Assembly (NCBI RefSeq): GCF_001424125.1
Contig: NZ_LMQI01000005.1
Coordinates: 215,566-279,565 of the forward strand
Direction: 5' to 3'
Source: Cellulomonas sp. Leaf395
Lineage (GTDB): Bacteria > Actinomycetota > Actinomycetes > Actinomycetales > Cellulomonadaceae
Length of the DNA: 64,000 nucleotides
Shown here: one piece after another, positions 45,013 to 55,069 of the stretch
Numbering within the stretch: the stretch's first letter is position 1
Layout of the letters: each line of letters begins with the position of its first letter
Translations under genes and position numbers: made by a program
The notes under the pieces: generated by a model
Databases searched by the model: none
What the model saw: only the letters and a program-made list of their open reading frames with translations
Told to the model about the DNA's origin: nothing

Positions 45013-47046
45013 TCAGAAGACGTTGATGGTGATCGTGCTGCCCTTGGGCGCCGTCTTGCCCTCGCCGCCCGCGGGCTTCTGGGAGTAGACGATGTTGAGC
45101 GGGGAGATGCCCTGCGGGTGCTCGACCTTCACCACGAATCCGGCCGCCTGCAGTGCGGCTTCTGCCGCCTTGACGTTCTGGCCGTACGTGCTGGGGAGCG
45201 CCAGCATCTCCGGGCCCTTGGAGATGTTGACCGCGATCGTGTCCCCGCGGTGGCCCTCGGCGCCCGCGACGGGGTCCTGGTCGATGATCAGACCGGCGGC
45301 GACCGTGTCGCTGAAGACCTCGGTCGGCGCGAGCTTGAGGTTGTCCGCCTCCAGCTGACCGGTCGCATCCTCGAGAGTCGTCCCGACGACGGACGTGATC
45401 GTGACCGGTTCTGGACCCTTCGACACGGTGAGCCGCACGTCCGTGCCCCTGATCGTCGGCGCACCGGGCTCGGCGGGGGTGCCGTCCGGGAGGGTCGCGC
45501 TGATGATCTGGGCGTTCCCCACCGAGTCGCTGAACCGTGGCTCGGCGTAGCTGGCCTCGAGCCCCGCGGCGATGAGTGCGGCCTCGGCGTCGGCCTGGAC
45601 CGCACCGACGACCCCCTCGGGGAACGGCACGTAGTCGGGGCCCTTGGAGATCGTGAAGGCGACGGTGCCGTCCTTGCGGATCCGGTCGCCCTGGCCGGGG
45701 TCGGTCGCGAAGACCTCGCCGACCGAGGCTTCACCGTCGAACTCCGACGACGGGTCGGCGCCGAGCCCGGCGCGTTCGAGGATCGCCGTCGCCTCCGCCT
45801 CGTTCTGGCCGATGATCGTCGGGACCGTCGTGTAGGCACCTGCTCCTACCTGGAGGTACCACCACGTCGCGCCGCCGATCAGGGCCGCGAGCACGGCGAG
45901 CAGGACGAACCACCGGGCGCGGTGGCGCTTGGCGGGCGGCTCGGTCGGGGGGGCGGTGATGACCTGCACCCCGACACCGAGACCGATGGGCAGGGCGACG
46001 GTCGTGCCGCGGGCGTCCCCGGCCTCGATCAGGGTGGTCTCGTCGTTGTCGGTCGCCGCCGACTGGGCCTCGGCCGGCTCGTCCGCGTCGTCGGCCGACA
46101 CCTCGGCGTCGAGGTCGGTCTCGTCCGGGTCCGTGGCTGCGGGGAGCACGATGGACGGGTCGACGTCTGCGTGACGCGCGAGCGTCTCGTCGTCGAGGGC
46201 CGCGCGGGTGCGGCGCAGGAGCGCGAGGGCGGCCGCGGCGTCGACCGGTCGGTCGTCGGGATCGCGCGCGGCTAGGGCGCGCACCGCGTCGTCGACCTCG
46301 ATGGGGAGCCAGCCGACCAGCTCCGACGGAGCGGGGACATCGTTGTTGACGTGCTGGAAGGCGACCTGGATGGGGGTCTCGCCCGTGAACGGCTGCCGGC
46401 CGGTGAGCATCTCGTACAGCAGGATCCCGCAGGCGTACACGTCGGTGCGGGTGTCACTGACGCCGCGGACGACCAGCTCGGGGGCGAGGTACGCGACCGT
46501 GCCCAGCACGGTGCCGGTCGTGGTGGACGTGACCTCGGTGACCGCGCGTGCCAGCCCGAAGTCGGCGAGCTTCACGCGTCCGTCGGAGGCGAGAAGCACG
46601 TTCTCGGGCTTGATGTCCCGGTGCACCAGGCCGACGCGGTGCGCCGCGGCCAGGGCGTCGAGCACGCTCTCACCGATGCGCAGCGCGTCGTCGACGGTCA
46701 GCGCCCCCCGCTCGCCGATGTGCCGGCGCAGGTTGCAGCCGTCGATGTACTCCATCGTCAGATAGCTGGTCTCACCGTCGACACCCTGGTCGAACACGCC
46801 GACGAGGCCGGGATGCGTGAGGCGGGCGGCCGTCCGGGCCTCGCGCCGGAAGCGGGCGACGAAGTCGGAGCCGGACGTTCCCTCGGCGAGGTGGGCGTGC
46901 ATCACCTTCAGCGCGACGTCACGGTCGAGGCGTCGGTCGACCGCGAGGTACACGGTGGCCATGCCTCCGCGGGCGATGCGGGACACGACCTCGTACCGAC
47001 TGTCGACCAGGCGGCCGACGAACGGATCGGTGACGGTGGCTCCCAC
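45013..47046 (-). CDS. pknL: Ser/Thr protein kinase with PASTA domains (PknL-like)
   Basis: This 677-residue receptor kinase has an active kinase domain (about 15-285): glycine loop ARGGMATV, Lys47 (VALKVM), HRD with Asp144, DFG at 162-164 and APE. An acidic linker contains DETTLIE, a possible phospho-Thr site. One membrane helix (about 379-401) follows, then four PASTA repeats (405-677), which sense muropeptides. The second repeat carries an insertion. The neighbouring Rv2175c-like gene encodes a known substrate of mycobacterial PknL. GTG 47046 follows TAGACT by 7 nt. Confidence 0.92.
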   Translation of the reverse strand: MGATVTDPFVGRLVDSRYEVVSRIARGGMATVYLAVDRRLDRDVALKVMHAHLAEGTSGSDFVARFRREARTAARLTHPGLVGVFDQGVDGETSYLTMEYIDGCNLRRHIGERGALTVDDALRIGESVLDALAAAHRVGLVHRDIKPENVLLASDGRVKLADFGLARAVTEVTSTTTGTVLGTVAYLAPELVVRGVSDTRTDVYACGILLYEMLTGRQPFTGETPIQVAFQHVNNDVPAPSELVGWLPIEVDDAVRALAARDPDDRPVDAAAALALLRRTRAALDDETLARHADVDPSIVLPAATDPDETDLDAEVSADDADEPAEAQSAATDNDETTLIEAGDARGTTVALPIGLGVGVQVITAPPTEPPAKRHRARWFVLLAVLAALIGGATWWYLQVGAGAYTTVPTIIGQNEAEATAILERAGLGADPSSEFDGEASVGEVFATDPGQGDRIRKDGTVAFTISKGPDYVPFPEGVVGAVQADAEAALIAAGLEASYAEPRFSDSVGNAQIISATLPDGTPAEPGAPTIRGTDVRLTVSKGPEPVTITSVVGTTLEDATGQLEADNLKLAPTEVFSDTVAAGLIIDQDPVAGAEGHRGDTIAVNISKGPEMLALPSTYGQNVKAAEAALQAAGFVVKVEHPQGISPLNIVYSQKPAGGEGKTAPKGSTITINVF

Positions 47047-47053
47047 GCCAGGG

Positions 47054-47059
47054 AGTCTA
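47054..47059 (-). promoter_or_regulatory. leaderless-type -10 hexamer for the kinase gene
   Basis: TAGACT on the minus strand, 7 nt before GTG 47046. Confidence 0.5.
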
Positions 47060-47094
47060 CGGTCGCAGATGTCCCGGATGCGGCAGGCAGGGCC

Positions 47095-48240
47095 TCACTG
47101 GAACCGCGTCATGTGCGTCTGGACGTTGGCGACGTAGCGCCGGGTGTCATCGAACATGCCGTTCTTCTTCACGGACGACGCCCCCTGGTAGTAGCCCGCG
47201 ATCGCGGTGGGCAGGTCCGGGGCGTTGCCGACGAGCGCGCGCAGGATGGCGACGCCCGCGATGACGTTGTCGTCCGGATTCACGAGGTTGAGCTGGCGGC
47301 CCACGAGCTCCGACGCCCACTGCCCCGAGCTCGGGATGACCTGCATGGTGCCGATCGCGTTGGCGGGGGAGACGACGGCGTGCTTGAACCCCGACTCCTG
47401 GAACGCGATCGCCTGGGCCAGGGCCGGGTCGACGCCCATGGCGCGTGCAGTCGCGGCGATCTTCGCCTGCATCTGCGCCTTCGACGGAGTCGGCGAGCTG
47501 CGCAGCGTGGTGAGGTTCGCGTTGGCGGCGGCGACGACCGAGTCCGCGTAGGTGCGTCCGGCGAACGTGTTGCCCACCGCGGCGGCGGCCACGGGCACGG
47601 GGACGGTGAGGGTCTGCCCGATGCGGATCATGGCGCGGGAGTCCAGCCCGTTGGCCGCGACGACGGCGGCGACGGTGGCGCCGTGCTTCGCGGCGATGGC
47701 GGTGACCGTCTCCCCGGACCGCACCGTGTGCGAGACGGAGCCGGTGGCCTGTGCGACAGCAGCGGGGGCGGGAGCAGCAGCTGGAGCGGCGGCGACGGCG
47801 GCGCCCGGGATGGAGAGTGACTGGCCGATGCGGATGAACGCGCGGGCGTCCAGCCCGTTGGCCGCGATCACGGCGGCGACCGTCGTGCCGTGCTTCGTGG
47901 CGATGCGGCCGACCGTGTCGCCGGCGACGACCGTGTAGGCGGCCGAGACGGGCGCCGCCGCCGCGGGAGCCGGGGCGGAGGCGGACGACGTCGTCGGGAT
48001 GGTCAGCACCTGACCGATGCGGATGCGGGAGGCGTCACCCAGGGCGTTGGCGCGGGCGATCGCGGCCACGGTGGTACCGCTGCGGGCGGCGATGTGGCTG
48101 ACGGTGTCGCCGGTACGGACCGTGTAGCTGTCGTCGGCGTGGGCCGCACCTGCGGTCGCGGTCATGCCGACGACGGCCAGCGCGAGCGTCGCGCCGGTCC
48201 CGGTGGCGACGCGGCGGGCGGTGGCGTGCTGGTGCGACAT
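47095..48240 (-). CDS. secreted LysM and lytic transglycosylase protein
   Basis: This 381-residue protein has a Sec signal peptide ending in AAHA (about residue 35) and three LysM domains (about 39-82, 102-145 and 171-213) joined by Ala/Pro linkers. A C-terminal SLT domain follows (about 250-381) with catalytic Glu282 (AFQESGF), GTMQVIPSS and AGYYQGASS. It would bind peptidoglycan and cleave glycan strands. GAGGTAGG precedes ATG 48240. A CRP-like motif lies 42-57 nt upstream of the start. Confidence 0.9.
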   Translation of the reverse strand: MSHQHATARRVATGTGATLALAVVGMTATAGAAHADDSYTVRTGDTVSHIAARSGTTVAAIARANALGDASRIRIGQVLTIPTTSSASAPAPAAAAPVSAAYTVVAGDTVGRIATKHGTTVAAVIAANGLDARAFIRIGQSLSIPGAAVAAAPAAAPAPAAVAQATGSVSHTVRSGETVTAIAAKHGATVAAVVAANGLDSRAMIRIGQTLTVPVPVAAAAVGNTFAGRTYADSVVAAANANLTTLRSSPTPSKAQMQAKIAATARAMGVDPALAQAIAFQESGFKHAVVSPANAIGTMQVIPSSGQWASELVGRQLNLVNPDDNVIAGVAILRALVGNAPDLPTAIAGYYQGASSVKKNGMFDDTRRYVANVQTHMTRFQ

Positions 48241-48281
48241 GTTGCCTACCTCATGGTGCGGAAGTGAACGGATGGTGCCTG

Positions 48282-48297
48282 TGTGACTGGAGTGACA
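48282..48297 (-). promoter_or_regulatory. CRP-like palindrome upstream of the transglycosylase gene
   Basis: TGTGA, six bases, then TGACA differs at one position from the CRP/GlxR consensus TGTGA-N6-TCACA. Mycobacterial Crp is known to regulate rpfA, a functionally similar wall hydrolase. Confidence 0.35.
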
Positions 48298-48372
48298 GAA
48301 TGCGAACGTATCCGAATACGGCACAAGAGGAAAGCGCGCGGGGGAATTGCGTGGGTGTAATTCAACGATGCG

Positions 48373-48378
48373 TACTCT
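48373..48378 (+). promoter_or_regulatory. leaderless-type -10 hexamer for the Rv2175c-like gene
   Basis: TACTCT, 6 nt before GTG 48385. Confidence 0.5.
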
Positions 48379-48384
48379 TGTCGG

Positions 48385-48798
48385 GTGAACGATTCCGCAG
48401 AGACCCTCGACCGACTGGTCGACGAGTGGCTCACCGTCCCTGATGTCGCCGAGCGCCTCGGCCTCGACGCCTCCAAGGTGCGCCGGATCGTGCAGGAGCG
48501 TCGGATCATCGGCGTCCGGCGCGGCGATCCCCGCATCTTCGTCGTCCCCGCGGCCTTCCTCGTGCCGGGACACCTCGCCAACCCGGCGCAGCCCACCGCG
48601 CCCCACGCGGACCAGCCGTGGACGGTCCTGGCCTCGCTGCAGGGCACGCTGACTGTCCTGACAGATGCAGGTTTCAGCGACGAGGCGGCGATCGAGTGGC
48701 TCTTCACGCCCGACGACTCCCTGCCGGGGACGCCGATCGAGGCGTTGCGCACGGGCCGCAAGACCGAGATCCGGCGCAGGGCCGCGGCCGAGCTCTGA
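48385..48798 (+). CDS. Rv2175c family DNA-binding protein
   Basis: This 137-residue protein has a helix-turn-helix domain (WLTVPDVAERLGLDASKVRRIVQER split over residues 15-39), a wing with RRGDPRIFVVPAAFL, and a C-terminal region with LTDAGFSDEAAIEWLF. It matches Rv2175c, a DNA-binding protein phosphorylated by PknL in M. tuberculosis. The PASTA kinase gene lies two genes away, so the pairing is conserved. Start GTG 48385 follows TACTCT. Confidence 0.85.
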   Translation: MNDSAETLDRLVDEWLTVPDVAERLGLDASKVRRIVQERRIIGVRRGDPRIFVVPAAFLVPGHLANPAQPTAPHADQPWTVLASLQGTLTVLTDAGFSDEAAIEWLFTPDDSLPGTPIEALRTGRKTEIRRRAAAEL

Positions 48799-48846
48799 CC
48801 GACGTCTGCCCGGCACCGTCGAGTCAGGGCGGCTGCGCGGACGCGC

Positions 48847-49968
48847 TCAGGCGTGCCGGTCGACCGCTGCGTGCGCCAGCCCGATCAGCTGCGTGCGCGC
48901 AGGCTCGTCCCACGGGCGCTCGTCCATGAGGGCGAAGGCGACGCCGGCCAGGTCGACGATGAGCCCTTCGACGTCGTCGGGTGCTCCCGTGTCCCGGATG
49001 GCCGCAGCGAGGATGGCGACGTCGGCGTCCGTGAGCGCCCGGTCACCGAGGCGCGTCCGCAGGAGCTCCACGGTGGCCTCGTCGGACCTGGCCCGAGCGC
49101 GAGCGACCGCTCGGGCCGTCAGGATCGTGCGCTTGCCCTCACGAAGGTCGTCCCCTGAGGGCTTGCCGGTCGTCTCCGGGTCGCCGAACACCCCGAGCAG
49201 GTCGTCACGGAGCTGGAACGCCTCGCCGAGCGGGAGGCCGAGCGCGCGGCACGCGGAGAGCTCGCTCTCCTCGGCGTCGGCGAGCGAGGCACCGAGGACG
49301 ATCGGGTGCTCGACGCTGTAGCGCGCGGCCTTCGCGCGGATGACCTCGCGCGCGCGGGCCTCGTCGGCCGCCGGGTCGTCGCCCCACGGCAACGCCTGCG
49401 CGAGCACGTCCAGGTACTGGCCGACCGTGACCTCTGTCCGCATCAGGTCGAACACGGCACGCGCGCGCTCGGTCCGTACGAGTGGTTGCAAGGCCAGCGC
49501 CCCCGCGAACTCCTGCTCGCTCGCGATCAGGGTGAGGTCGCCGAGAAGGATCGCGGCCGACATCCCGAAGCGCTCGGCGTCGCCGGAGAGGCCGCGCTGG
49601 GCGTGGAGGCTCGCGAACGCCCGGTGCGCCGCGGGGAAGCCGCGCCGGGTGTCGGAGTCGTCCATGACGTCGTCGTGGAAGAGCGCAGCCGCCTGGAACA
49701 GCTCGAGCGCGGCGCCCACGCGCAGCACCGCGTCCGCCTCGGCGGTCCCGGCCCGCCCTCCGTGCGCGCGCCAGGACCAGTAGCAGAACGCCGCCCGTAG
49801 CCGCTTCCCGCCCGTGAGGATCTGGGCGACCGCGTCGGCGAGCACGTCCGCGTCGTCGCTGGCCGCGGCCAGCACGGACCGCAGCTGTGCGACGTGCCTG
49901 GTCAGCACCTCGTCGACGCGGGATCGGACGTCCTCGACGTCGACGAGGGACGGGGTCGTGGGGCTCAC
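48847..49968 (-). CDS. polyprenyl diphosphate synthase (IdsA-like)
   Basis: This 373-residue trans-isoprenyl synthase shows GGKRLRAAF (diphosphate binding), the first aspartate motif DDVMD (FHDDVMDDSDTRRG) and the second DDLLGVFGD, with the GKPSGDDLREGKRT block before it in the usual order. The family makes geranylgeranyl or longer diphosphates for menaquinone or carotenoids. Chain length cannot be read reliably. GTG 49968 follows TAGGCT by 6 nt. Confidence 0.9.
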   Translation of the reverse strand: MSPTTPSLVDVEDVRSRVDEVLTRHVAQLRSVLAAASDDADVLADAVAQILTGGKRLRAAFCYWSWRAHGGRAGTAEADAVLRVGAALELFQAAALFHDDVMDDSDTRRGFPAAHRAFASLHAQRGLSGDAERFGMSAAILLGDLTLIASEQEFAGALALQPLVRTERARAVFDLMRTEVTVGQYLDVLAQALPWGDDPAADEARAREVIRAKAARYSVEHPIVLGASLADAEESELSACRALGLPLGEAFQLRDDLLGVFGDPETTGKPSGDDLREGKRTILTARAVARARARSDEATVELLRTRLGDRALTDADVAILAAAIRDTGAPDDVEGLIVDLAGVAFALMDERPWDEPARTQLIGLAHAAVDRHA

Positions 49969-49974
49969 GCGGGC

Positions 49975-49980
49975 AGCCTA
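49975..49980 (-). promoter_or_regulatory. leaderless-type -10 hexamer for the polyprenyl synthase gene
   Basis: TAGGCT on the minus strand, 6 nt before GTG 49968. It overlaps the stop codon of the upstream lipoprotein gene. Confidence 0.5.
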
Positions 49981-50532
49981 CGGCGCCGTTGCGCGGACCC
50001 GCCCGCCGAGGGTGAGAGTGCGCTCCCCGTCACGGTCGAGGATGCCGACGACGAGCAGCTCGGAGCCGTCGCCACGGGAGAACGTGGACTGCGCGGCCAA
50101 CCCCGGCTCGGCCGCGGGTGTGGCGTTCTCGACGAATCCCGCCGCGAGGAGCGGTGCCCGGACGGCGTCGAGCAGCCCGGCGGTGTCCTGGGCGGTGCGA
50201 AGGTTCAGGCTGACGTCGGTGAGGTCCGTGCCGTCGACGGGCGCGGCGGACGAGAGCAGCACCTCGGCACCGGTCGGCACCGGGACGAGTGCGACTGGGA
50301 AGCCGGTGACGAGCTCTCCGACCGCGGAGTGCGGGGCGCCGTCCGCGTCGGGCAGCAGCGTCTCCGAAGGGCTGGGCTCGGGTGTGGCAAGGGCGACGGC
50401 GGTCCCGGTGGGGGAGGCCTGCCCGGGAGCGCTGGTCGAGCAGGCTGCTGTGGCCACGCCGACGACCAGCGCGACGACCGCGGCGGCGAGGCCGCAGCGG
50501 ACGCGCGCGGCGAGGGGCGCGGGACGGAGCAC
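49978..50532 (-). CDS. hypothetical lipoprotein
   Basis: This 184-residue protein has a lipoprotein signal: basic start, Ala/Val-rich core and lipobox TAAC with Cys at about residue 31. A Ser/Thr/Pro-rich spacer follows, then a folded domain (about 65-184) of alternating strands. No domain is recognised. The GTG at 50532 lies 6 nt behind TAACCT. Confidence 0.7.
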   Translation of the reverse strand: MLRPAPLAARVRCGLAAAVVALVVGVATAACSTSAPGQASPTGTAVALATPEPSPSETLLPDADGAPHSAVGELVTGFPVALVPVPTGAEVLLSSAAPVDGTDLTDVSLNLRTAQDTAGLLDAVRAPLLAAGFVENATPAAEPGLAAQSTFSRGDGSELLVVGILDRDGERTLTLGGRVRATAP

Positions 50533-50538
50533 CGCGAC

Positions 50539-50544
50539 AGGTTA
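50539..50544 (-). promoter_or_regulatory. leaderless-type -10 hexamer for the lipoprotein gene
   Basis: TAACCT on the minus strand, 6 nt before GTG 50532. Confidence 0.5.
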
Positions 50545-50654
50545 GCCGTCCGTGCCCCGCACCGAGACGCCCACATGCCCCTCGTCCGGAGGCGGCGTGC
50601 ACAGATCGGCCGACGGGTCGGCGCGGTCGGCCGCTGGTCGGGTGGGCTGACGTC

Positions 50655-51779
50655 ATGCAGACCACCACGCTCCGGGTGAGCGAACCCCAGGAGATCCTCG
50701 CGCTCGTCCCTCATCGACTCGGCTTCCGGCCGCGCGACAGCGCGGTCGCCGTGAGCCTGCGGCCCCCGCGCGGTGAGGTCGGGCTCGTCGTGCGCGTTGA
50801 CCTGCCGCACCTCGCGGACGTGGCCGACGGGCCGCTGCTGGCACGGACGCTCGTCGCGCACCTCGGGCGTGACCAGGCCCGCCGCGGCATCCTCGTGCTC
50901 TACACCGACCGGGACCCCCGCGGTGGGGACGGCGCCGCACAGCTCGCCGCCCGGCACGTCCGGGAGGCGGCGGCGGACGCGCTCGGGGATGTTCCGGTGT
51001 GGGTGGTCACGCCGGCCGGCTACCTCTCCCTGGACTGCGTCGAGGACTGCTGCCCACCGGGTGGAAGGCCGCTGCGGGACCTCGACTCCACGCAGGTGGG
51101 CGCCACGCTGGTGCTGGCGGGCTCCGCCGTCGCCGAGTCGCGGGAGGACATCGCCCGGATCCGTCCGCAGAACGGTGACGTCCGCCGCTCGGTGGCGCGG
51201 GTCCGGCGTCGGTGGGAGCACCAGTGCGAGGAGGCGCTGGTTGCGGGCGAAGACGCGGTGAGCCGATGGCGGGAGGACTCGCTGGCGGCCTGGCGGAAGG
51301 CGGTCGCGATCGTCGAGGCGGGGGAACCTGGGCCCGGCGGGGCGCCGTGGGGGCGGATCGAGGCCGGTCTGGCCGACCGCCGTGTGCGGGACGGCGTGCT
51401 CGTCGCGCTGGTCCCCGGCACGTCGGACCTGCCCGAGCGGTGCGTCCGTACCGTGCCGTCGACGCCCGAGGTGGACGCGGCGCTCGGCGCGGCGATGGCC
51501 CTGATCCTCGACCCGAACCGGGGAGTCGTGCCTCCCGAGCGGGCGACGGCGGTGCACGAGGCGGTCCTGGAGGCCGTCGTGGCGCGCGGGCGGGCCGGGG
51601 CGCAGGCTCCCGCCCTGACCCTCCTGGCGCTGCTCTCGTGGTGGCGCGGGGACGGCGCGCGGGCTCGTCTCCTGCTGGACGGAGCGCTCGATGCCGACGC
51701 CGACTACCACCTGGCGGAGCTGCTGGACGACGCGTTGATGGCCGCCATCCCGCCCGGGTGGGTCCGCCACGCCGACTGA
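50655..51779 (+). CDS. DUF4192 domain-containing protein
   Basis: This 374-residue protein has the N-terminal EPQEILALVPHRLGFRPRDS block and later LALLSWWRGDGARARLLLDGAL, both typical of the actinobacterial DUF4192 family. A Cys cluster (CVEDCCPPGG) lies near residue 133. The function is unknown. The ATG at 50655 is assigned from the conserved N-terminus; no clear ribosome site or -10 box precedes it. Confidence 0.85.
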   Translation: MQTTTLRVSEPQEILALVPHRLGFRPRDSAVAVSLRPPRGEVGLVVRVDLPHLADVADGPLLARTLVAHLGRDQARRGILVLYTDRDPRGGDGAAQLAARHVREAAADALGDVPVWVVTPAGYLSLDCVEDCCPPGGRPLRDLDSTQVGATLVLAGSAVAESREDIARIRPQNGDVRRSVARVRRRWEHQCEEALVAGEDAVSRWREDSLAAWRKAVAIVEAGEPGPGGAPWGRIEAGLADRRVRDGVLVALVPGTSDLPERCVRTVPSTPEVDAALGAAMALILDPNRGVVPPERATAVHEAVLEAVVARGRAGAQAPALTLLALLSWWRGDGARARLLLDGALDADADYHLAELLDDALMAAIPPGWVRHAD

Positions 51780-51875
51780 CCTGCGAGGAGATCCTGCCCA
51801 TGAGGTCGTCGGGACCGGTCGCCTCCGGTAGCGTCACGGTCACGGCGGTGTTGCCGCGAGACGAGGGGAGGACCG

Positions 51876-52271
51876 ATGGGCATCGTGGTCGGCTATCTGG
51901 CCACTCCGGAAGGTCGGGCGGCCCTCGGGGCGGCTATCGAGGAAGCACGACAGCGCGACACGCGCGTCGTGGTCGTCGTGAGCACACGTCCCGATGTTCC
52001 GGACGAGCAGCGCAGTGCCCTCGAGGCGGAGCTCGACCGCGTCCGCGCGGAGCTGGCGTCGGCGGACGTTGACCACGAGGTGCGGCTGCTCAGCGGTGGC
52101 GACGTCGCGGACGACCTCATCCTGACCGCGGAACAGGTGGGCGCCCAGCTGATCGTCCTCGGCCTGCGGCGCCGCAGCCCCGTCGGCAAGCTCATCCTGG
52201 GGGCCAACGCGCAGCGTGTGCTGTTCGACGCCCCGTGCCCGGTGCTCACGGTCAAGCCCGGTCCCGCCTGA
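51876..52271 (+). CDS. universal stress protein (UspA family)
   Basis: This 131-residue protein is one Usp domain. It keeps the ATP-binding loop pattern G-x2-R...G-x9-N (GLRRRSPVGKLILGANAQRV) and ends in CPVLTVK. Universal stress proteins bind nucleotides and act in dormancy or stress. It has AGGGGAGG upstream and a TAGCGT box (51829-51834) about 40 nt before the start. It is followed by the rpoD promoter region. Confidence 0.85.
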   Translation: MGIVVGYLATPEGRAALGAAIEEARQRDTRVVVVVSTRPDVPDEQRSALEAELDRVRAELASADVDHEVRLLSGGDVADDLILTAEQVGAQLIVLGLRRRSPVGKLILGANAQRVLFDAPCPVLTVKPGPA

Positions 52272-52449
52272 CGCGGCCGGTCGGGTCGCCGACGCACCCG
52301 ATGGCTGATCGTCGGGATCCGCCAATACGTCGTTCGTAGGCGGGAATCTCTGGTGGCTGCCGTTCGTTGAGCACCGTAACCCCGTGACCGCCGTCCGCGA
52401 CGGCCGACTCGTCGTGCCCGTGATCGCGCCGAGCGGCCCGTGGGGTCGG

Positions 52450-52455
52450 TACAAT
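52450..52455 (+). promoter_or_regulatory. -10-like element upstream of rpoD
   Basis: TACAAT stands out in the 237-bp gap before rpoD and would give a leader of about 47 nt ending in GAAAGG (52497-52502). No good -35 is seen 17 bp upstream. Confidence 0.45.
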
Positions 52456-52508
52456 ATCCATCTACCTCCCGGCCCCGTTCCGGGTGTCGCGCTGCCGAAA
52501 GGTCGTTC

Positions 52509-54107
<1,599 letters not shown>

Positions 54108-54118
54108 CGGGACCCACG

Positions 54119-54164
54119 CATGACAGAGAGACCCGGACCTTCTGGTCCGGGTCTCTCTGTCATG
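54119..54164. terminator. 21-bp perfect hairpin after rpoD
   Basis: The arms 54119-54139 and 54144-54164 are perfectly complementary around a TTCT loop. It separates rpoD from the convergent PH-domain gene and should stop transcription from both sides. Confidence 0.9.
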
Positions 54165-54187
54165 GGGTCCGACCTGCCGTGGAGACG

Positions 54188-54553
54188 TCAGCGGGTGATG
54201 TACCAGAGGATCAGGTCGTGAGCCTTGTGGGCCTTCTCCACACCGCGGAAGTCGGCCTCGTGCACCGTGCCGCCGACGTCGATGGCGATGCTGCTGCTGG
54301 ACGCGAACTTGCCGGCGAACGACGTGTTGCTGACGATCGAGACGGAGCGCACGTGCTTGTACGGGATCGAGGTGATCGCGTGGCGCTTGCCGACGAAGCT
54401 CTTGTCCTGCATGACCACCCGCAGCGTCGTGAGCCCGACGAAGCCGGTCCCGGTGCCGATGCAGTCGTAGACGGCCAGCACCTCCTCACCCTGCAGAAGA
54501 CCACGGCGGACGAGCTCGAGCTGCTCGGCCTTGTCGACGTCGGGCTCTGTCAC
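54188..54553 (-). CDS. bacterial PH domain protein
   Basis: This 121-residue protein has a short helical N-terminus and one PH-like barrel (about 22-110): GEEVLAVYDCIGTGTGFVGLTT split by strands, VVMQDKSFVGKRHAITSIPY, and a C-terminal helix (EKAHKAHDLILWYI). Such bacterial PH proteins are of unknown role, sometimes stress-linked. The GTG at 54553 has AGGAG upstream. Confidence 0.75.
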   Translation of the reverse strand: MTEPDVDKAEQLELVRRGLLQGEEVLAVYDCIGTGTGFVGLTTLRVVMQDKSFVGKRHAITSIPYKHVRSVSIVSNTSFAGKFASSSSIAIDVGGTVHEADFRGVEKAHKAHDLILWYITR

Positions 54554-54641
54554 GGGACGACTCCTGCTCGTTCGGGGACGACAGACCGCGGTGCCTGTCG
54601 TCGCAGAGCATAGGGGCGATGCGGTGCCGCCCGGGCATAGA

Positions 54642-54673
54642 GCGAGGCCCGGACCAGCAGGTCCGGGCCTCGC
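54642..54673 (-). terminator. terminator after the DUF7455 gene
   Basis: A 14-bp perfect stem (54642-54655 with 54660-54673) with an AGCA loop lies just past the DUF7455 stop. Confidence 0.8.
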
Positions 54674-54697
54674 GTCGTCAGGTGGTGGTGCGCTGCG

Positions 54698-54907
54698 TCA
54701 GATCGCGGCGCCGGCTCCGGCGCCGTGCTCGGCGAGCAGGCGGTCGGTCTCGTCCTGCACGTGGGTCGCCAGCTCGGCGAACTTCGGTGCGTGCTCGCGC
54801 GCGTGGTGGGCGCAGAACAGCAGCTCTCCCACAGCGAGGACAACTCGGACATAGGCCTGTGCGCCGCAGCGGTCGCAGCGGTCGGCCGCGGTCAGTGGTT
54901 GCGTCAT
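54698..54907 (-). CDS. DUF7455 small zinc-ribbon-like protein
   Basis: This 69-residue protein has CDRCGAQAYVRV and FCAHHAREH, a CxxC and CxxH arrangement that probably binds zinc, followed by an acidic helix. It is conserved in actinobacteria between rpoD and the topoisomerase genes. The function is unknown. It is divergent from parE. Confidence 0.8.
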   Translation of the reverse strand: MTQPLTAADRCDRCGAQAYVRVVLAVGELLFCAHHAREHAPKFAELATHVQDETDRLLAEHGAGAGAAI

Positions 54908-55057
54908 GGTCCCGGTCACAGATCCATACAACCATCCCGGCGCCAGATCCATCGCACTGGGCGCGGGTGGTTCGCTCACCGCGTAGCAGACCGTAACCGG
55001 CCCGCAACACGCTCGTTGCAGGCGGCATGGTGCCGGGTGCCTGTCAGGCCCGGCGAC

Positions 55058-55063
55058 TACCAT
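55058..55063 (+). promoter_or_regulatory. leaderless-type -10 hexamer for parE
   Basis: TACCAT, 6 nt before GTG 55070. Confidence 0.5.
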
Positions 55064-55069
55064 CGCCCC

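Noticed and set aside
48241..48384. c-di-AMP (ydaO) riboswitch before the LysM transglycosylase gene
   Set aside because: The gap is only 144 bp and I do not see the conserved ydaO core or its paired stems; a CRP-like motif explains more.
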